Source of the DNA: Tipula vernalis
Lineage: Eukaryota; Arthropoda; Insecta; Diptera; Tipulidae
DNA: 64,000 nucleotides
Assembly (NCBI GenBank): GCA_958295665.1
Contig: OY282558.1
Span: 46,996,389-47,060,388 of the forward strand
Reading direction: 5' to 3'
A program made the translations under genes and the position numbers. Under the pieces are notes generated by a model. It saw only the letters and a program-made list of their open reading frames with translations. It made no database searches and was not told where the DNA came from. Positions within the stretch are counted from its first letter, which is position 1; each line of letters begins with the position of its first letter. Positions 33,810 to 45,106 of this stretch are shown here, piece by piece.

Positions 33810-34270
33810 GTCAAGAAATGTGAAAATCTGAAACAGACGGCAAGTAAAGTTTTAAAGAAGAGACATGAATTTTCCAGTCGACATTACTGTCCAAATGAAC
33901 CCCAAGATATTTAAACGCGTTGACTAATTTAATATTAATACACTCATAATGATACCCAGCAGATGTACATATGGAAATATTATGATAAATTACCAGATTA
34001 ACATTTGCTGCTGATGTTGTGCCAGTCAATTTGAACAACTTATATTTGATTTTATGCTTATCAAATCATACATGTAAGACTTTAAGGTCAAAACTAATTA
34101 TAGAAACGACGTAGTTAGGAAATTTGCCGGTGCAGCCGAAGCTATGTCATTAGCAAATCCGTAGTAAGGATCAGAAATAGCAGGGGAATACTGAACCTTG
34201 GGGAACACCAACGTCCATAGTTTTTGGTTCACTTAGATTCATATTTAAAATATGTGTTTTGTGTACATTA
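33810..34270 (-). pseudogene. LINE reverse transcriptase fragment
   Basis: Minus-strand frames carry two LINE RT landmarks in order: MDVGVPQGSV near 34190-34225, and VNAFKYLGVHLDSNVDWKIHV near 33850-33930. The FADD catalytic motif between them is not readable and stops separate the parts. A second LINE piece of the same orientation at 35211-35480 carries the region upstream of RT. The PLE relic 34330-35210 lies between them, so it may have inserted into this LINE. The family is probably CR1/L2-like or Jockey-like. Confidence 0.7.
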
Positions 34271-34329
34271 TTTCACTTTTTAATAAGTTTTTTTAAAAAA
34301 TTAGAAATACAAATTTTTAATTTATATTT

Positions 34330-35210
34330 GTTAATTTTGTTTTTTATTTAGCACCAATAATGAGAGGATTACCTAATATTCACAAACCCGGAGTACCAAT
34401 AAGATCTTTAGTTAACTTTACTTTGGCCCCATCCTACAAAATTACCAAATTTATTAATAATTGAATAAACAAAAACGTAAAATTAGAAAATTATCATTCC
34501 ATAAAAAACAACCTCGAGCTAATCAATAAAATAGAAGGTATCAACATACTGTTATGTTTTTGCCTTGTCAATCAAAGTTCGAATCACTGAATTGTGACAA
34601 AAATTATTACAACACAATTTATTAACAAAAATTCCCAAAAATCCCTTTTCATAATTTTCGCACAATTTTACTGGTCACTTTTACTTTTTAGTTATCGCAC
34701 TACAACACTTTTTAAATCACTTTTTAATTCCTTTTTAATGTTTACACTATCGCTTACCAAATACTAATAATCCAATTCGATTCGTTCGCCTTTTTATATA
34801 CACAAACCAAACTTCTAGAAATTTCATGACTTTTCCAGTAAGAATAGTCGAGAAACATTTAGAATAGTTTTATCATGGAAAATTCCATTTTAGTACAGTA
34901 AAACATTGAGCTATTAATTTAACTTATTCTATTACACACTAGGTGTCACCGTCACAATACCAAATAATGCAAAATTAGCATCGTTCGATGTCGCTAATGT
35001 GCACTCAAAGCAACATTGGAGACTATAAGGAGTTTATTAGCCAATCGAAATATAGAAATGTACGTCATTGATGAATTAATCCAACTATTATACGAAATTA
35101 CAAATCAAAATTATTTTAAACACGAAAATAGATTTTACAAACAAACCGATGGTCTTCCGATGGGCAGTCCACTATCCGGCACATTAGCTAACATTTCAAC
35201 CCTCGTAAAA
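34330..35210 (+). pseudogene. Penelope-like element relic 2 (RT region)
   Basis: Plus-strand frames match PLE reverse transcriptase. MRGLPNIHKPGVPIRSLV (about 34361-34415) is the conserved GLPKIHKP motif. It is followed by SYKITKFIN, then SIKNNLELI, a gap made by a solo LTR (34550-34956), then AKLASFDVANV, the first catalytic-aspartate motif, and NRFYKQTDGLPMGSPLSGTLA (about 35124-35190), the GxPMGSPLS motif. If the LTR and one ATAC copy are ignored the frame runs straight through. Stops and a shift near 35010 show it is inactive. It is truncated after the GLPMGSPLS motif, where minus-strand LINE sequence begins. Confidence 0.85.
34550..34956. mobile_element. Solo LTR, 407 bp
   Basis: The sequence starts TGTTATG and ends GTCACA (TG...CA). 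It is flanked by the 4 bp direct repeat ATAC (34546-34549 and 34957-34960) and interrupts the PLE reading frame exactly. No internal retrotransposon region is present. A TTTTTATATACAC stretch near 34788-34800 could be a TATA box. A 4 bp duplication fits Ty3/gypsy elements. Orientation is unknown. Confidence 0.85.
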
Positions 35211-35480
35211 TATTGATTAAACTCATTGGAAATTTCGAAATCACTAGTAATAAGCTCACCGTTTTCAGATAGAATAGTTTTAATCGAAGATATCTTAGGC
35301 TTCCTAGTTAGAATTTTGTTCACGAGATTCCAGTGCTTTTAACATCTCCATGATTAACAAGGAAACGATTGGAATAAAACATTTCTTTTTCCTTTTTAAC
35401 GGCAGCAACTAACATAGGGATCCCGAACAACTGAATATTATTTGAGAAAGCAGTTTTCATTTTTAATATATAATAAAATT
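35211..35480 (-). pseudogene. LINE ORF2 fragment (endonuclease-RT linker)
   Basis: The minus-strand frame carries NKILTRKPKISSIKTILSE and an ISNEFNQYFT segment, typical of the linker before the RT domain in LINEs. It ends at the PLE relic. It may be the upstream part of the LINE whose RT fragment lies at 33810-34270. Confidence 0.65.
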
Positions 35481-36920
35481 GGATTAGCAATGTATTGTGA
35501 TTGTGCTACTAACTATTGGCCATACTTAGGTGTTTTGTAATCGGGTCAATTTCTATTAATGTTAACTAAACTTCTCGAAATCCTTTTTATGTTTTGATAT
35601 TAGGAATTTCTATAAAACTTTTAAGAAATACTAATATTAAACGATTCTCTTAAGTTTTTGCTTACTGTTTGCAATATTCTTTCAACATACCGAGTAAATC
35701 TTTCATAACTGTAATTAAACTTTTTTACAAATTTTCTAATAAAATAAATTACACTGGCATAGTAAAATTACTGTCTTTAGAGCTGTTTCTTCAATAAATG
35801 TGAATGAGTATAAGTGGTAACAAAACATTAATTTTTTATTGTAAAACTTTTTGGTGGTTATGGAATACGAAGTATTAAATTTTATATGTCTTAAAACCTT
35901 ACGATATTATTGTCATAAAACGACAAATTTGTTGGCTTAACATTAAAATGCTAATAACACAACAACAACACAGTACAGTGTTTCCGGAAATAGTTAGTTA
36001 TTTGGTTTATGTATTGTCTATAAAAAGCTTTTTGTGGTAAAAAAATACAGAAATACAATTATTGTGTGCTGCTAATTGGCCTTAAAACTTGGCAAACAAT
36101 GTAAAATCAATCGTTTCATTTCGCTATGTATACATTCTATATAATATACTCGTAAATAGGAAATGAAAAATAACATCGATAATACACACAACAGCTTTTG
36201 CAAACAAAAATAAAGTGAACAACAACAAATAATTTTCATCCGTGACCGGAAAAATGTATTATTAATTTTCCAATAACAGCAACAAAAAAAAACACTCAGC
36301 TTTTTTTTTAAAGGAAAATAAAAATTGTAAAATCAAAAATATGTTACACACCAACGTAAGTATTTTTTGCGAAAGCACGGCATTTCCATTTATAAAATAT
36401 TAGAAAACAGATGTAAAACTTATATACGTACGGAAACTGATGTTACGACAACCTACCGAACAGTGAAAAAAAATAGGCCGTTTACACACAACAATAAATA
36501 AACGAACGTGTATTTAGCATGTCGTTAAAACAAATTTAAATACAAAAAATTAATTTTTTAATTAAAAATATCATAATAATAAAGCTTTGAGCTTATAATT
36601 TTTTTTTGTTTTGTCGACACGAAATTTTATTTAAACAAGAGCATAATATAAAAGTATTTTCCATATTTAAGCTTTTAATGTTTTTCAAAGCTCGCGCGCT
36701 CACAAAAACAAAACACAAAAAAAATTGTTGTGCTTCAAAAAGAAAATAATTATTTTTAAGAATATTTTGTTGATGGCACATAACAATAGTAATCTAAAGG
36801 CATTAATTTTATTTTACTTGTTAATAGTGTTGCTGTCATCGTTTGATGATGATGGCTATAAAATGTACGTCTAATTTTGTGTTATTAATCGCGTGCGAAT
36901 TTTAACAACATGGAATTAAT
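35481..36920. other. No recognisable gene
   Basis: AT-rich DNA, rich in A runs, with no credible coding sequence or structured repeat. Confidence 0.6.
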
Positions 36921-36929
36921 TTTAATATT

Positions 36930-39790
36930 TTGTATAGGTGTACCTTGAAGGTGATAGAGTTTACCAAGTCTATTAAACTGGAAAGTATCGGAGGACCACT
37001 CATTTTCAATAGAAAAATCTATAGAAATAGGAGGAAAACTAACTGGAATACCTTTAGAACAATTATGGATAATTCTATACCGCTCGATGGCTTGGTGGAT
37101 GGACAAGCTGTTCAGCGCTTTCAATGAGCTCAAGTCTACAAATTCGTCAAAGATACAAAAGTCTCTTTAAAACAGGAAGGAAACCAAGAGCCGCTGTAAA
37201 CTGGGACTCCTATAAGCAAGTCGTCAAAATTAACAAATATCAATTAAGAAGTGCCAAGAACAGATCTTGGAGAATACACTGTGGTCAAATTCAAGAGTCT
37301 TCGGAGATGTCTAGACTGCGCAAAGTACTATAAACTAGTCCTTCCGTCCCCAAGTTATCTCAAACAACCGGATGGGATATGAACCTCTAATAGTGCGGAA
37401 TCGCTGGAACTTCTGTTGGAAACTCATTTTCCGGATTGTTCCGAATCTGTACCTACCACATCAATAGGAAATAGGACTAGTAGACTCGTAGGCAAAATTA
37501 TTAGCAGAAAAGAGATCCTGTGGGCGATAAATGATTTTAAACCATATATGTCGCCTGGACTCGATGGTATTATCCCTGCAGATATTCAACAAACTACGGA
37601 TTTAACAATTTCCTGGTTACAGGTTTTTTTTCAAAGGCAGCCTAGAACTAGGTCGCATTCCTAGCAAATGGACGGAAGTAAAGATTGTATTTATACCTAA
37701 TGCGGGAAAACGCTCACACTGCAATCCCAACAGTTACCTTGTCTTCCTTCCTTTTTAAAACACTGGAAAGACAAGTAGAAACTCATATTAGTGACACGAT
37801 TGCCATACCTTTCGACTATATAGACTTCGCAATGGTAATATTTTTGGATATTGAGGGGCCTTTAGCAATGTTCTATCAGGGGCTATAACTCGACCACTTT
37901 CGAATCTGGGAGGGGATAAATCAAATACTAAAAGACAAGATCATAAGTGCCAGTCTGGGGAAATCCTCTGCCAGAAGGTTTGCAAGCAGAGGCACGCCGC
38001 AGAGTCGGAACTTGGTCACAAATGACCTATTGCTAAAACTGAAGGATAGTGGCTTCATGGTGGTTGCCTATGCGGATGATGTTGCTATTGGTATCCGTGG
38101 TAAATATCCCGGTACCCTTAGTGAGGTTAAGAAAAATGCCCTGGCCAATCTTTCAGTATGGTCCAATGGCTGTGGGTTGAATGTGAACTCACACAAAATC
38201 GAATTGGTTCTCTTCTCTATTAAATATAAACTTCTTCATATAGATCTTCCCACTTTAAATGGTTTCAGCTTGACTTTTATAAATGTAGCGAAGTTTCTGG
38301 GTCTCGTTTTAGGCGGGAAATTAAATTGCAAACCTAATACTTGTTTGTTGTTTGTTTGTTTCTTGATTTATTTTTTACCGTCCTACCTTACGCCTGGAGT
38401 AGCCAAATAGAGGACGGGCGGCTACATATCCGTCTTTGAAAACCACCTGCACATTGCATTGCTTCATGCCAACCCGTAGTGCTGACATGAAAGGTGGGTC
38501 GGCCCATGGATTCTGCACTCTCAACAGGGGGTCATAGATGTGTTCATCTTCATCACCGATCGCAATCAGATGATGAAAAATCCCTTTTGCGTCCCACCCC
38601 TATAGGGATTCGAACCCGGTACCTCCCGATCCAACCGCCGCAGCTTTAACCACTGCGCCGTTAGCTCGGTATAACCTAATACTTTGGAACTGGTAAAGAA
38701 AGTTACGGTAACGCTATACTTTTGCAAAAATACCATTGTACATTGGCTGTATATTGCAGTAGCCAGAACCAAACTTTAGTATGGGGTAACAGTCTGGTGG
38801 CCGTCTCTGAACAAAACTGTCAACAAAAATCTGTTTACAAAAGTTCAGAAAACAATATCTCTGTGGATCAGTGATGCACTGAGGAGCACATCCAATCATG
38901 AACTGGGGACTCTGCTATTTTTGACACCTCTAGATATCTTTGAGAAATAGTTGGCAGCTTGTAAAATTAATAGTTGGCAACAATACTGGGCACCCATCTA
39001 TATTGTGTAACAAATAAATTCCCAAGACCACCGACTATACTGTCCCGCCACTATCTTTCGACACAAAGTTCCGAACTAGAGGACTGGATGATGAATGCAG
39101 TTTTGGAACCAGGAGTTATAAACTTCTGCAATGATGGTTCATAACAGGGCGGGAAAGTCGGGACTGGGGGTTCTGCGAGGAACTTCTGTTAAATCTCTCC
39201 TTTCGTTTCCCCGATTACTGTAGCATGTTTCCATTAAATTTGCCATTAAAGCGCTTCAATCATACCTCCTCACGGCGAAAGTAGTCCAGAGAGATGAAAG
39301 ATCAGTTCAACATTCATATTGGGTGCTAGAACATTTCAATTGTACAGGGAACATAAAAGTCGATGAGCTGGCTCGACGTGGCACAATGTACCACTTTTCA
39401 AAAAGCAGAAAGGATATTGAAATGCGTCTTGCGTTATGCCATCTACTGCTTCAGAAAGAAGCTAGTAAGTTGACGAACAACAGATGGTCAAATGCGTAAT
39501 AACTTGGCAGGTCTGGCCAAAGTTGGACTTGGCGAGATCCAAACAGCTGATCTCACTTCAGCGGATTCAGATCAGTGTGGTTGTTGGAGTGATTACGGGG
39601 TACGTGTCGTAGTTGCGAGGACCATGAATAAGACACAGTACTTCATCTTCTTTGCACCTGTCCTCGTCTGGAACGAAACAGACTAAAGTTTTTAGGGGCA
39701 CCCCTTTTCAGTTACCTGACGGACTTTAGCAGAATGGAGGAGTACCCAGCGTTTTGTTGACAACTTAAAATGTTTTCAATAAGCTGGGGA
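36930..39790 (+). pseudogene. I-type LINE relic (RT and RNase H)
   Basis: Plus-strand pieces of a LINE ORF2. The end of the endonuclease carries RRKTNWNTF (about 37035). Then come a linker, SPGLDGIIPADIQQ in RT (about 37550), AYADDVAIGIRGKY (38065-38105; the YADD catalytic motif), a VAKFLGLVLGGKL segment (38285-38325), and after a SINE interruption a TVTLYFCKN...YIAVARTK thumb region. RNase H remnants follow: VINFCNDGS (39115-39140) and VDELARRGT (39360-39385). A C-terminal CC-HC-like region near 39600-39700 has CTCPRLERN in one frame. Many frameshifts and stops occur. An RNase H after RT points to the I clade group. The 5' end is lost. Confidence 0.85.
38343..38672 (-). mobile_element. tRNA-derived SINE
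   Basis: A 330 bp insertion on the minus strand, bordered by a perfect 12 bp direct repeat AACCTAATACTT (38331-38342 and 38673-38684). The 5' end has RNA polymerase III promoter elements: an A-box-like TAACGGCGCAGTGGTTA (38647-38663) and a perfect B box GGTTCGAATCC (38606-38616). The 3' end is an (AAAC)n-like tail. Removing the insertion and one repeat restores the LINE frame (KPNT followed by LELVKK). The body contains a ~75-codon open frame on the same strand. It is not a functional tRNA gene because no acceptor stem or full cloverleaf is seen. Confidence 0.93.
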
Positions 39791-39839
39791 ATACATAATT
39801 AAATCGTATGGATTAAATGTAAGCTAACTAAATCCTAAT

Positions 39840-40705
39840 TCTACTCTGCTCAACTTCACACTTATTTTTCAACCCAATACCAAAATTATGTATAAACTCA
39901 ACTCAAATTAATCTCCTAATAAACCCTAAACTCGACCTCAAATTAATCCCTACCCGAACTTCTCTGTCAAATCCAACTCAATTTCAACTCAAACCCTACT
40001 CACCATCATACCAAAATCATAACGGCACACGTACTGTCATCAAACAATCATTCCATCATACTGTTATTCCATTATACCGTCACACCATCATGAGGCTGTA
40101 CCATTAAAACATCAAACTGTCATACCATCGTACCATTGTGACGTCGAACCATCCCACCGTCGTACCATGATGTTTATTTTACCATTAATCCACAATAACT
40201 TCAGACCATCATACCACCATATCATCGTAACATCGTACCATCGTACCATCATACAACCATACAATCATACCAACATGCCATCATAACATCATTACATCAA
40301 ACCGTCCTATAATCATATCATCATACCATCGTACCATTATACCATCATATAATCATACCATCATACTGTCAGGCCATGTTATCATCATACCATCCAACCG
40401 CCATACCATTATACCATCTTACCATTATACTATCACACCATTATTCTAGAATAAATACCGTCATACCATTGATATATCACACCATCATAGAATAATACCA
40501 ATCCATCATACCACTACATCATCATAACCTCACACCATCATACCATCATATACCATCTTACCACGATATCATCATACCAGTGTATCGTCATACCATCGTA
40601 CCATTATACCATCGTACCAACATACCATCATAATATCTTACCATTATACCATCATCAAATACCATCTTACCAACATACCATCATACCATTATACTATCAT
40701 ACAGG
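39840..40705 (-). repeat. Composite minisatellite, copy 3 (inverted)
   Basis: A tract of AACTCAA/AATCCAACTC-type words (about 39840-39990) followed by about 700 bp of CATACCATC/ATACCATCGTACC words. It is the reverse complement of the tracts at 285-475 and 1955-2560, with the same two word classes next to each other. The copies are degenerate. Confidence 0.85.
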
Positions 40706-40769
40706 TTTTACACGTCAAATTGATCCTTTAACACTTCAAATTGTACTTTTTACATTTCAAATTGGACCC

Positions 40770-41080
40770 TTAGCAAATTACATATATGAATGTCCAATTA
40801 GGATGGAGCTTGGCTATTCCTTAACCGATTATGATCAAATTTGACATGTGCGTTAGAAATTGGATACTAAAATGGTTTTTGGATAAAGTTCTGTAATTTG
40901 GTCAATAAGAATATAACTTAGCTATTTTGAGCCGATTATGATGAATTTTGACGCCAACGAATAAAAGAAAATATGAGACAAAAATTATTTTGAGACGAGG
41001 TTATGAGAAATATGTCAATATGGCTTCTATAATGCTGTCTATTTAGAGTATATAAAATGAAACTACATATAACTCTAGTT
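40770..41080 (+). repeat. Dispersed degenerate repeat
   Basis: Contains TCCAATTAGGATGGAGCTTGG, GGCTATTCCTTAACCGATTATG and AAATTTGACATG words that also occur at 19866-20140. At both places it adjoins a tandem array. Confidence 0.6.
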
Positions 41081-41339
41081 TAGTGAGGATTTCAAAAACT
41101 ATCACGTGAATGCCGAAAAAACTTTAACAGATTGGATTACGAAATCAATTTAAAATGTGTTAAGTGTACTTTTGTTTATTTTGAAATATAACCCCGTTGA
41201 CACCTTCTTAGTATTGTATTTAGATTTTTGTATTTTATTAGTTTTTGTACATTTTGTGGCACTGAAAAGAAAAATGAAATGAGAGTAGGGGTTGTGGAAT
41301 GTAAAATTTATGAGTTGTAAATTTTTCGTAACAGATTGA

Positions 41340-41591
41340 CAATATTACGCACCACGTGAACACCCTTGGTTGGATCGGCTTTACATGTGGTTTTTCCGAC
41401 GTCATATGTGGCACTATAGTTTTCAGGATTTGAACAAAACACGTTATCCGAATTTTCCAGAAGCATCCGAAAATGTTTATTTAGACAGCAAAAAAACGAT
41501 AGTGTTTTGGCTTAACACAAAAAATCTCATTAAAAATTCGATAAAGCAAATTTTGCAATTTCACTCAAAAATTCCAGCCACAAGAAAATAA
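41340..41591 (+). other. Open frame with exon-like composition, unknown
   Basis: After a TGA at 41337-41339 the plus frame runs 84 codons to TAA. Its first ~45 residues are rich in Trp, His, Arg, Tyr and Pro (APREHPWLDRLYMW, then FRRHMWHYSFQDLNKTRYP), unlike the Lys/Asn/Ile/Phe-rich chance frames around it. This looks like a conserved coding exon or a transposon fragment. The second half becomes AT-biased, which suggests the real coding part ends near 41480. I do not recognise the family, and no clean splice acceptor keeps this frame. Confidence 0.35.
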
Positions 41592-41599
41592 TAACGTTT

Positions 41600-43300
41600 G
41601 AGAAAATTAAATTTGTGCAAAGTTATTGTTTGAAAAATAAGTTTTCTACTATTTGCAATTTATTCATATAATTAAATAATAAACCAAAAATAGTAATAAT
41701 AATAATTCTTCATGCATATGAACTACAAAAACATTGTGTCGTAGCTTGTAGCTATCTGAAAAGTTGCATCATAACTAAAATATTTACATTTTGAACTTTG
41801 TTGTATTTGTAAATTTGGAGTTTAAAGAGTTCGTTACTGTTTGCTGTCCCTAAATATACTTTCCAGATAGACTTAATTTTTGTTTACTTATCTGTCTGAT
41901 AACTTGTGTATACAAGAGACGAATATGCAAATAGTAATAAGGAAAATTTTCCTGGAAAACTAAAAGGAATATGATCCAGCTATGTCTATAGTAATTGATT
42001 TATATCTGTGCTAGGCACAAATATGTAATTACTGTCTAGATCGTTTATGATTCAAAAACCGATTAATTAGATTTTAAAATCGAAATCCTCATAAATTTTA
42101 ATCCTTTGAATAATAAATGTATACCATATACTAATTAAAAATTAATGTCGTGTGTCGTATAAGCGTTTAATCAATTTTTTTATTTTAATTGGGCGTTTTA
42201 ACCAGTTCGTTGGAATAAAATCCCCATTATGTATATAAATATATAGTATAGGTATGTATCCAGAAGCATTGCGCTATTTATATTAAAAAAAAGTATTTTC
42301 AATTTTCATGAATCTCTCTTGATAAAAATCAAAATTTAAATTTTTAATTCATAAAATCAATTTTGATGCAATAAAAAATTATTTCGCCGAATATTGCCGC
42401 ACATTATGCCCAGCCGAAATATTTAATTTGTTTTGGGTTACAATCGCCAACATATTTTCACATTTTGAAGAACTCATTCTCCATAAACATAAACGCACAT
42501 CCCTGTACACAAAATCATATTGAAAAATGCCCGAAAATTGATTTTGCAAATAAAAAATTTAAATAAATTTTTTTGTGATTCGTTGTTGTTGAATAAATAG
42601 ATTCTGCTGAATAAATTATTTGGGAACACAGCGTTTCTGTTTATTGGAGAGGAAAGCCTTGAATTTCAATTTCATTTGATTTTGTTGTACCATATAGCAT
42701 ATTATGCACAGGAATTTGTTATGTAAATAAATAAATAAATGGAAAATTCAACAAATTTTGTGTTGAATCCATTTAAAAATTGATCATTTGATCCTTTTTG
42801 TGTTGTGGGTAAATTAACCACTCAATCAACCTGGCTATTTCTTTTAAACAATTGGTATCATGTAATTTAAGAAATTTATTATGAAAACCAGAGATCATTT
42901 ACCGAAACCGTTTCCTTATTTCAAATACAAATGGAAAAATTCACCATACAACAACGGTAGAGCGGTAAAAATTGAAACGGGAAAAAATCGCGAAAGTTTT
43001 CACATCAACATTTAGGGGCATTTGCGACAGATCATTGAGAAAAATTTTACTATAGCAACGGTTTGTCTTATCAAAATCGACATGCTCCTAAGCCGTGAAA
43101 AAACTGAATGTTTCTTAGGACCAACGTTTATTGTTGGTTGAGGATAAAATTTCTTATTATAAGCCCATACCTACAAATCTTCCTCATCCATATTCTTTTT
43201 AAATTACATGGTCCCTCCCTTAAGAGTTACTGTTTGTCGACTTAATATTTTTTCTCATTACATGCGTACGCATTTGAGTGTAAGGTAGCCTATTGCCCGT
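41600..43300. other. No recognisable gene
   Basis: AT-rich noncoding DNA; no repeats or coding signals seen. Confidence 0.6.
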
Positions 43301-44790
43301 CAGATAGCCAAATAAAGCAATTTTAGTGAGGTGGCGGTCAACGGACGAAAACAAACGAAGTTATTATTTAGAATTCAATAGAAAAGGAAAGCTTCATCAT
43401 CTTTCTAGGTTAAATCAGATAAATCGTTGATAATAACAAGCGAATATAACATTGGTCCTTGAAAGCCAGCAACATAAACCGGCAACAATAGTTCCGAGGA
43501 AACACAACAAGTAAGCCACGCTCACATAGACAAAACAACTAAAGTCGAAGTTGGAAGGAGCTCACTCAAAGATCATAAAACAACAGTTAATAAAATAAAC
43601 CAGCTCTTTACCAACTATAAAAAAGACACCGCTTGCCAGAAAATTGCGTCATTAGGCAACAACGATAAAATTTGTAGCTACTCTTTGGATTAATCTCATT
43701 AATACTTCACAAAACGTCAAGACACACTAGGTATGTACAACCTATCTTAATGGTTCAGCAACAACTCCAACTATTCCACTGGAGGGTTAACCAAGACCAA
43801 GCTTTCCTCTTACATCAGATGACAACTTGACAAACCCCATTTTTTTCCTCATTAAGCAATCAACAACAAATGCTCAAGCAACAAGACTTACGGAAAAGAG
43901 CTCTGTATCTGGAGATTATGTCAGCCGAGGAAATTTTGGAGACCAACAAATAAAGAGCAGCCCTGGATTTAAAAGAGAAAAATGTAAAAGATAATGAGGA
44001 AGCTAACAAATTTAAATGAAAAAATCTTCAACAGATCAAGATGAAGCCAATTACAAATTTTCATAGAAAATCACTATGACAGTATAGACAGTCGATATGA
44101 CAATATTTCCATTCTCGTAGCAAAGTTCTTTCTTCTTCTATGAAAGCAAAATAATGTATGGAGGTGATGCTAAAATCCATAATAAATCCCTCATTTTCAG
44201 TGGGATTTCAACAAGTGGGTTGGATTTGCGGATATCCTCAAAACGTTAGTTCATAAAAACAAAGCTAAAGAATACTCATACAATCAACTATCAGAAAACC
44301 AACGTACCAACCTCTTAAACCTCATGCTCAATCAACCATCCAGTAACGCAGAATCATCCTGTGCCGTAAAACATCTATACATGCCACAACAACTGAGTGT
44401 CTACATAGAATTCTAAATTTATGAATAGACACCGATTGATGGAGTCCTTTTGTCGTTTTGATATAATCAAAAAAAATTGGGTTATATATCACGCAAACGC
44501 TTGTACAAATACTGAATCATAAGTCAAGTGCCTTTCAAAGTATCAGCCAGATTTTGAAGTGCTTCAGAGAGACGTTTCAAATCTCTTGAAACCATAGGTG
44601 CTAACAAAAGTATACCAGTCCAACAACCTCTAAAACGTGCATTTCTATCAACAACAAAACCACGCGTTTCAAGGGATTATTCTATGTAGAGTTTGGCTGT
44701 CGCAAAATCATCCAGCAGTAAATTGTCACAGAAACATAAATTGTTACTGTTGGAAATATGATTTGTATTCATATTCATCAATCATTATAA
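43301..44790 (+). other. Possible LTR-retrotransposon debris
   Basis: Less AT-biased than its left neighbour. Broken plus-strand frames have a gag-like look: LKEKNVKDNEEANKFK near 43965, then FNKWVGFADILKTLVHKN and YSYNQLSENQRTNLLNL near 44215-44320. No motif identifies the family. Its position next to Copia-like and BEL pieces supports an LTR-element origin only weakly. Confidence 0.3.
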
Positions 44791-44806
44791 TGTTGTAATC
44801 TAGGCT

Positions 44807-44934
44807 ATGCTTTATATAATGTCAATTTGTAAAGAGAAGCTGCTGGACTTCAGTCCAAAATTTTTCATGAGTGCCACGTTACTTGGTTCTCTGCCACGCA
44901 GCTATGATGGATTGATTACAGCACTCGAGGTATA
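44807..44934 (+). pseudogene. Copia-like Gag fragment (tentative)
   Basis: A short plus-strand frame with DFSPKFFMSATLLGSLPRSYDGLITALE. It resembles the LLxSLPxSYDxxxxALE motif of Copia-type Gag proteins. It is cut at the T-rich 3' end of the Jockey-like LINE. The match is short; a splice-donor-like GAG-GTATAT at its end is an alternative reading as an exon. Confidence 0.4.
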
Positions 44935-45106
44935 TTTTTTATTTTTTTTTCCTTTATTTAATATTACAGCTGATTTACAAATCATTTAGTAATTTATCTT
45001 TCTTAAATGAAGATTCACATTTGACGGGTAGTAGCCCAATGGTTACTCCCGTTTGAATTTAAATAGTAATTATTTTTCTCTATCCTACGTAAATACAACT
45101 GCCCAA

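Noticed and set aside
34316..34340. Pyrimidine tract and AG just before the PLE GLPNIHKP motif, like an intron end
   Set aside because: No donor or upstream exon can be identified; a single acceptor-like site in AT-rich DNA is weak evidence.
38606..38663. A- and B-box sequences that suggest a tRNA gene
   Set aside because: They are the promoter of the SINE; there is no acceptor stem or complete cloverleaf, and the unit has a target duplication and a tail.
43336..43347. GGTCAACGGACG, identical to 12 bp at the errantivirus LTR end
   Set aside because: No further LTR similarity, polypurine tract or duplication around it; chance or a tiny relic.
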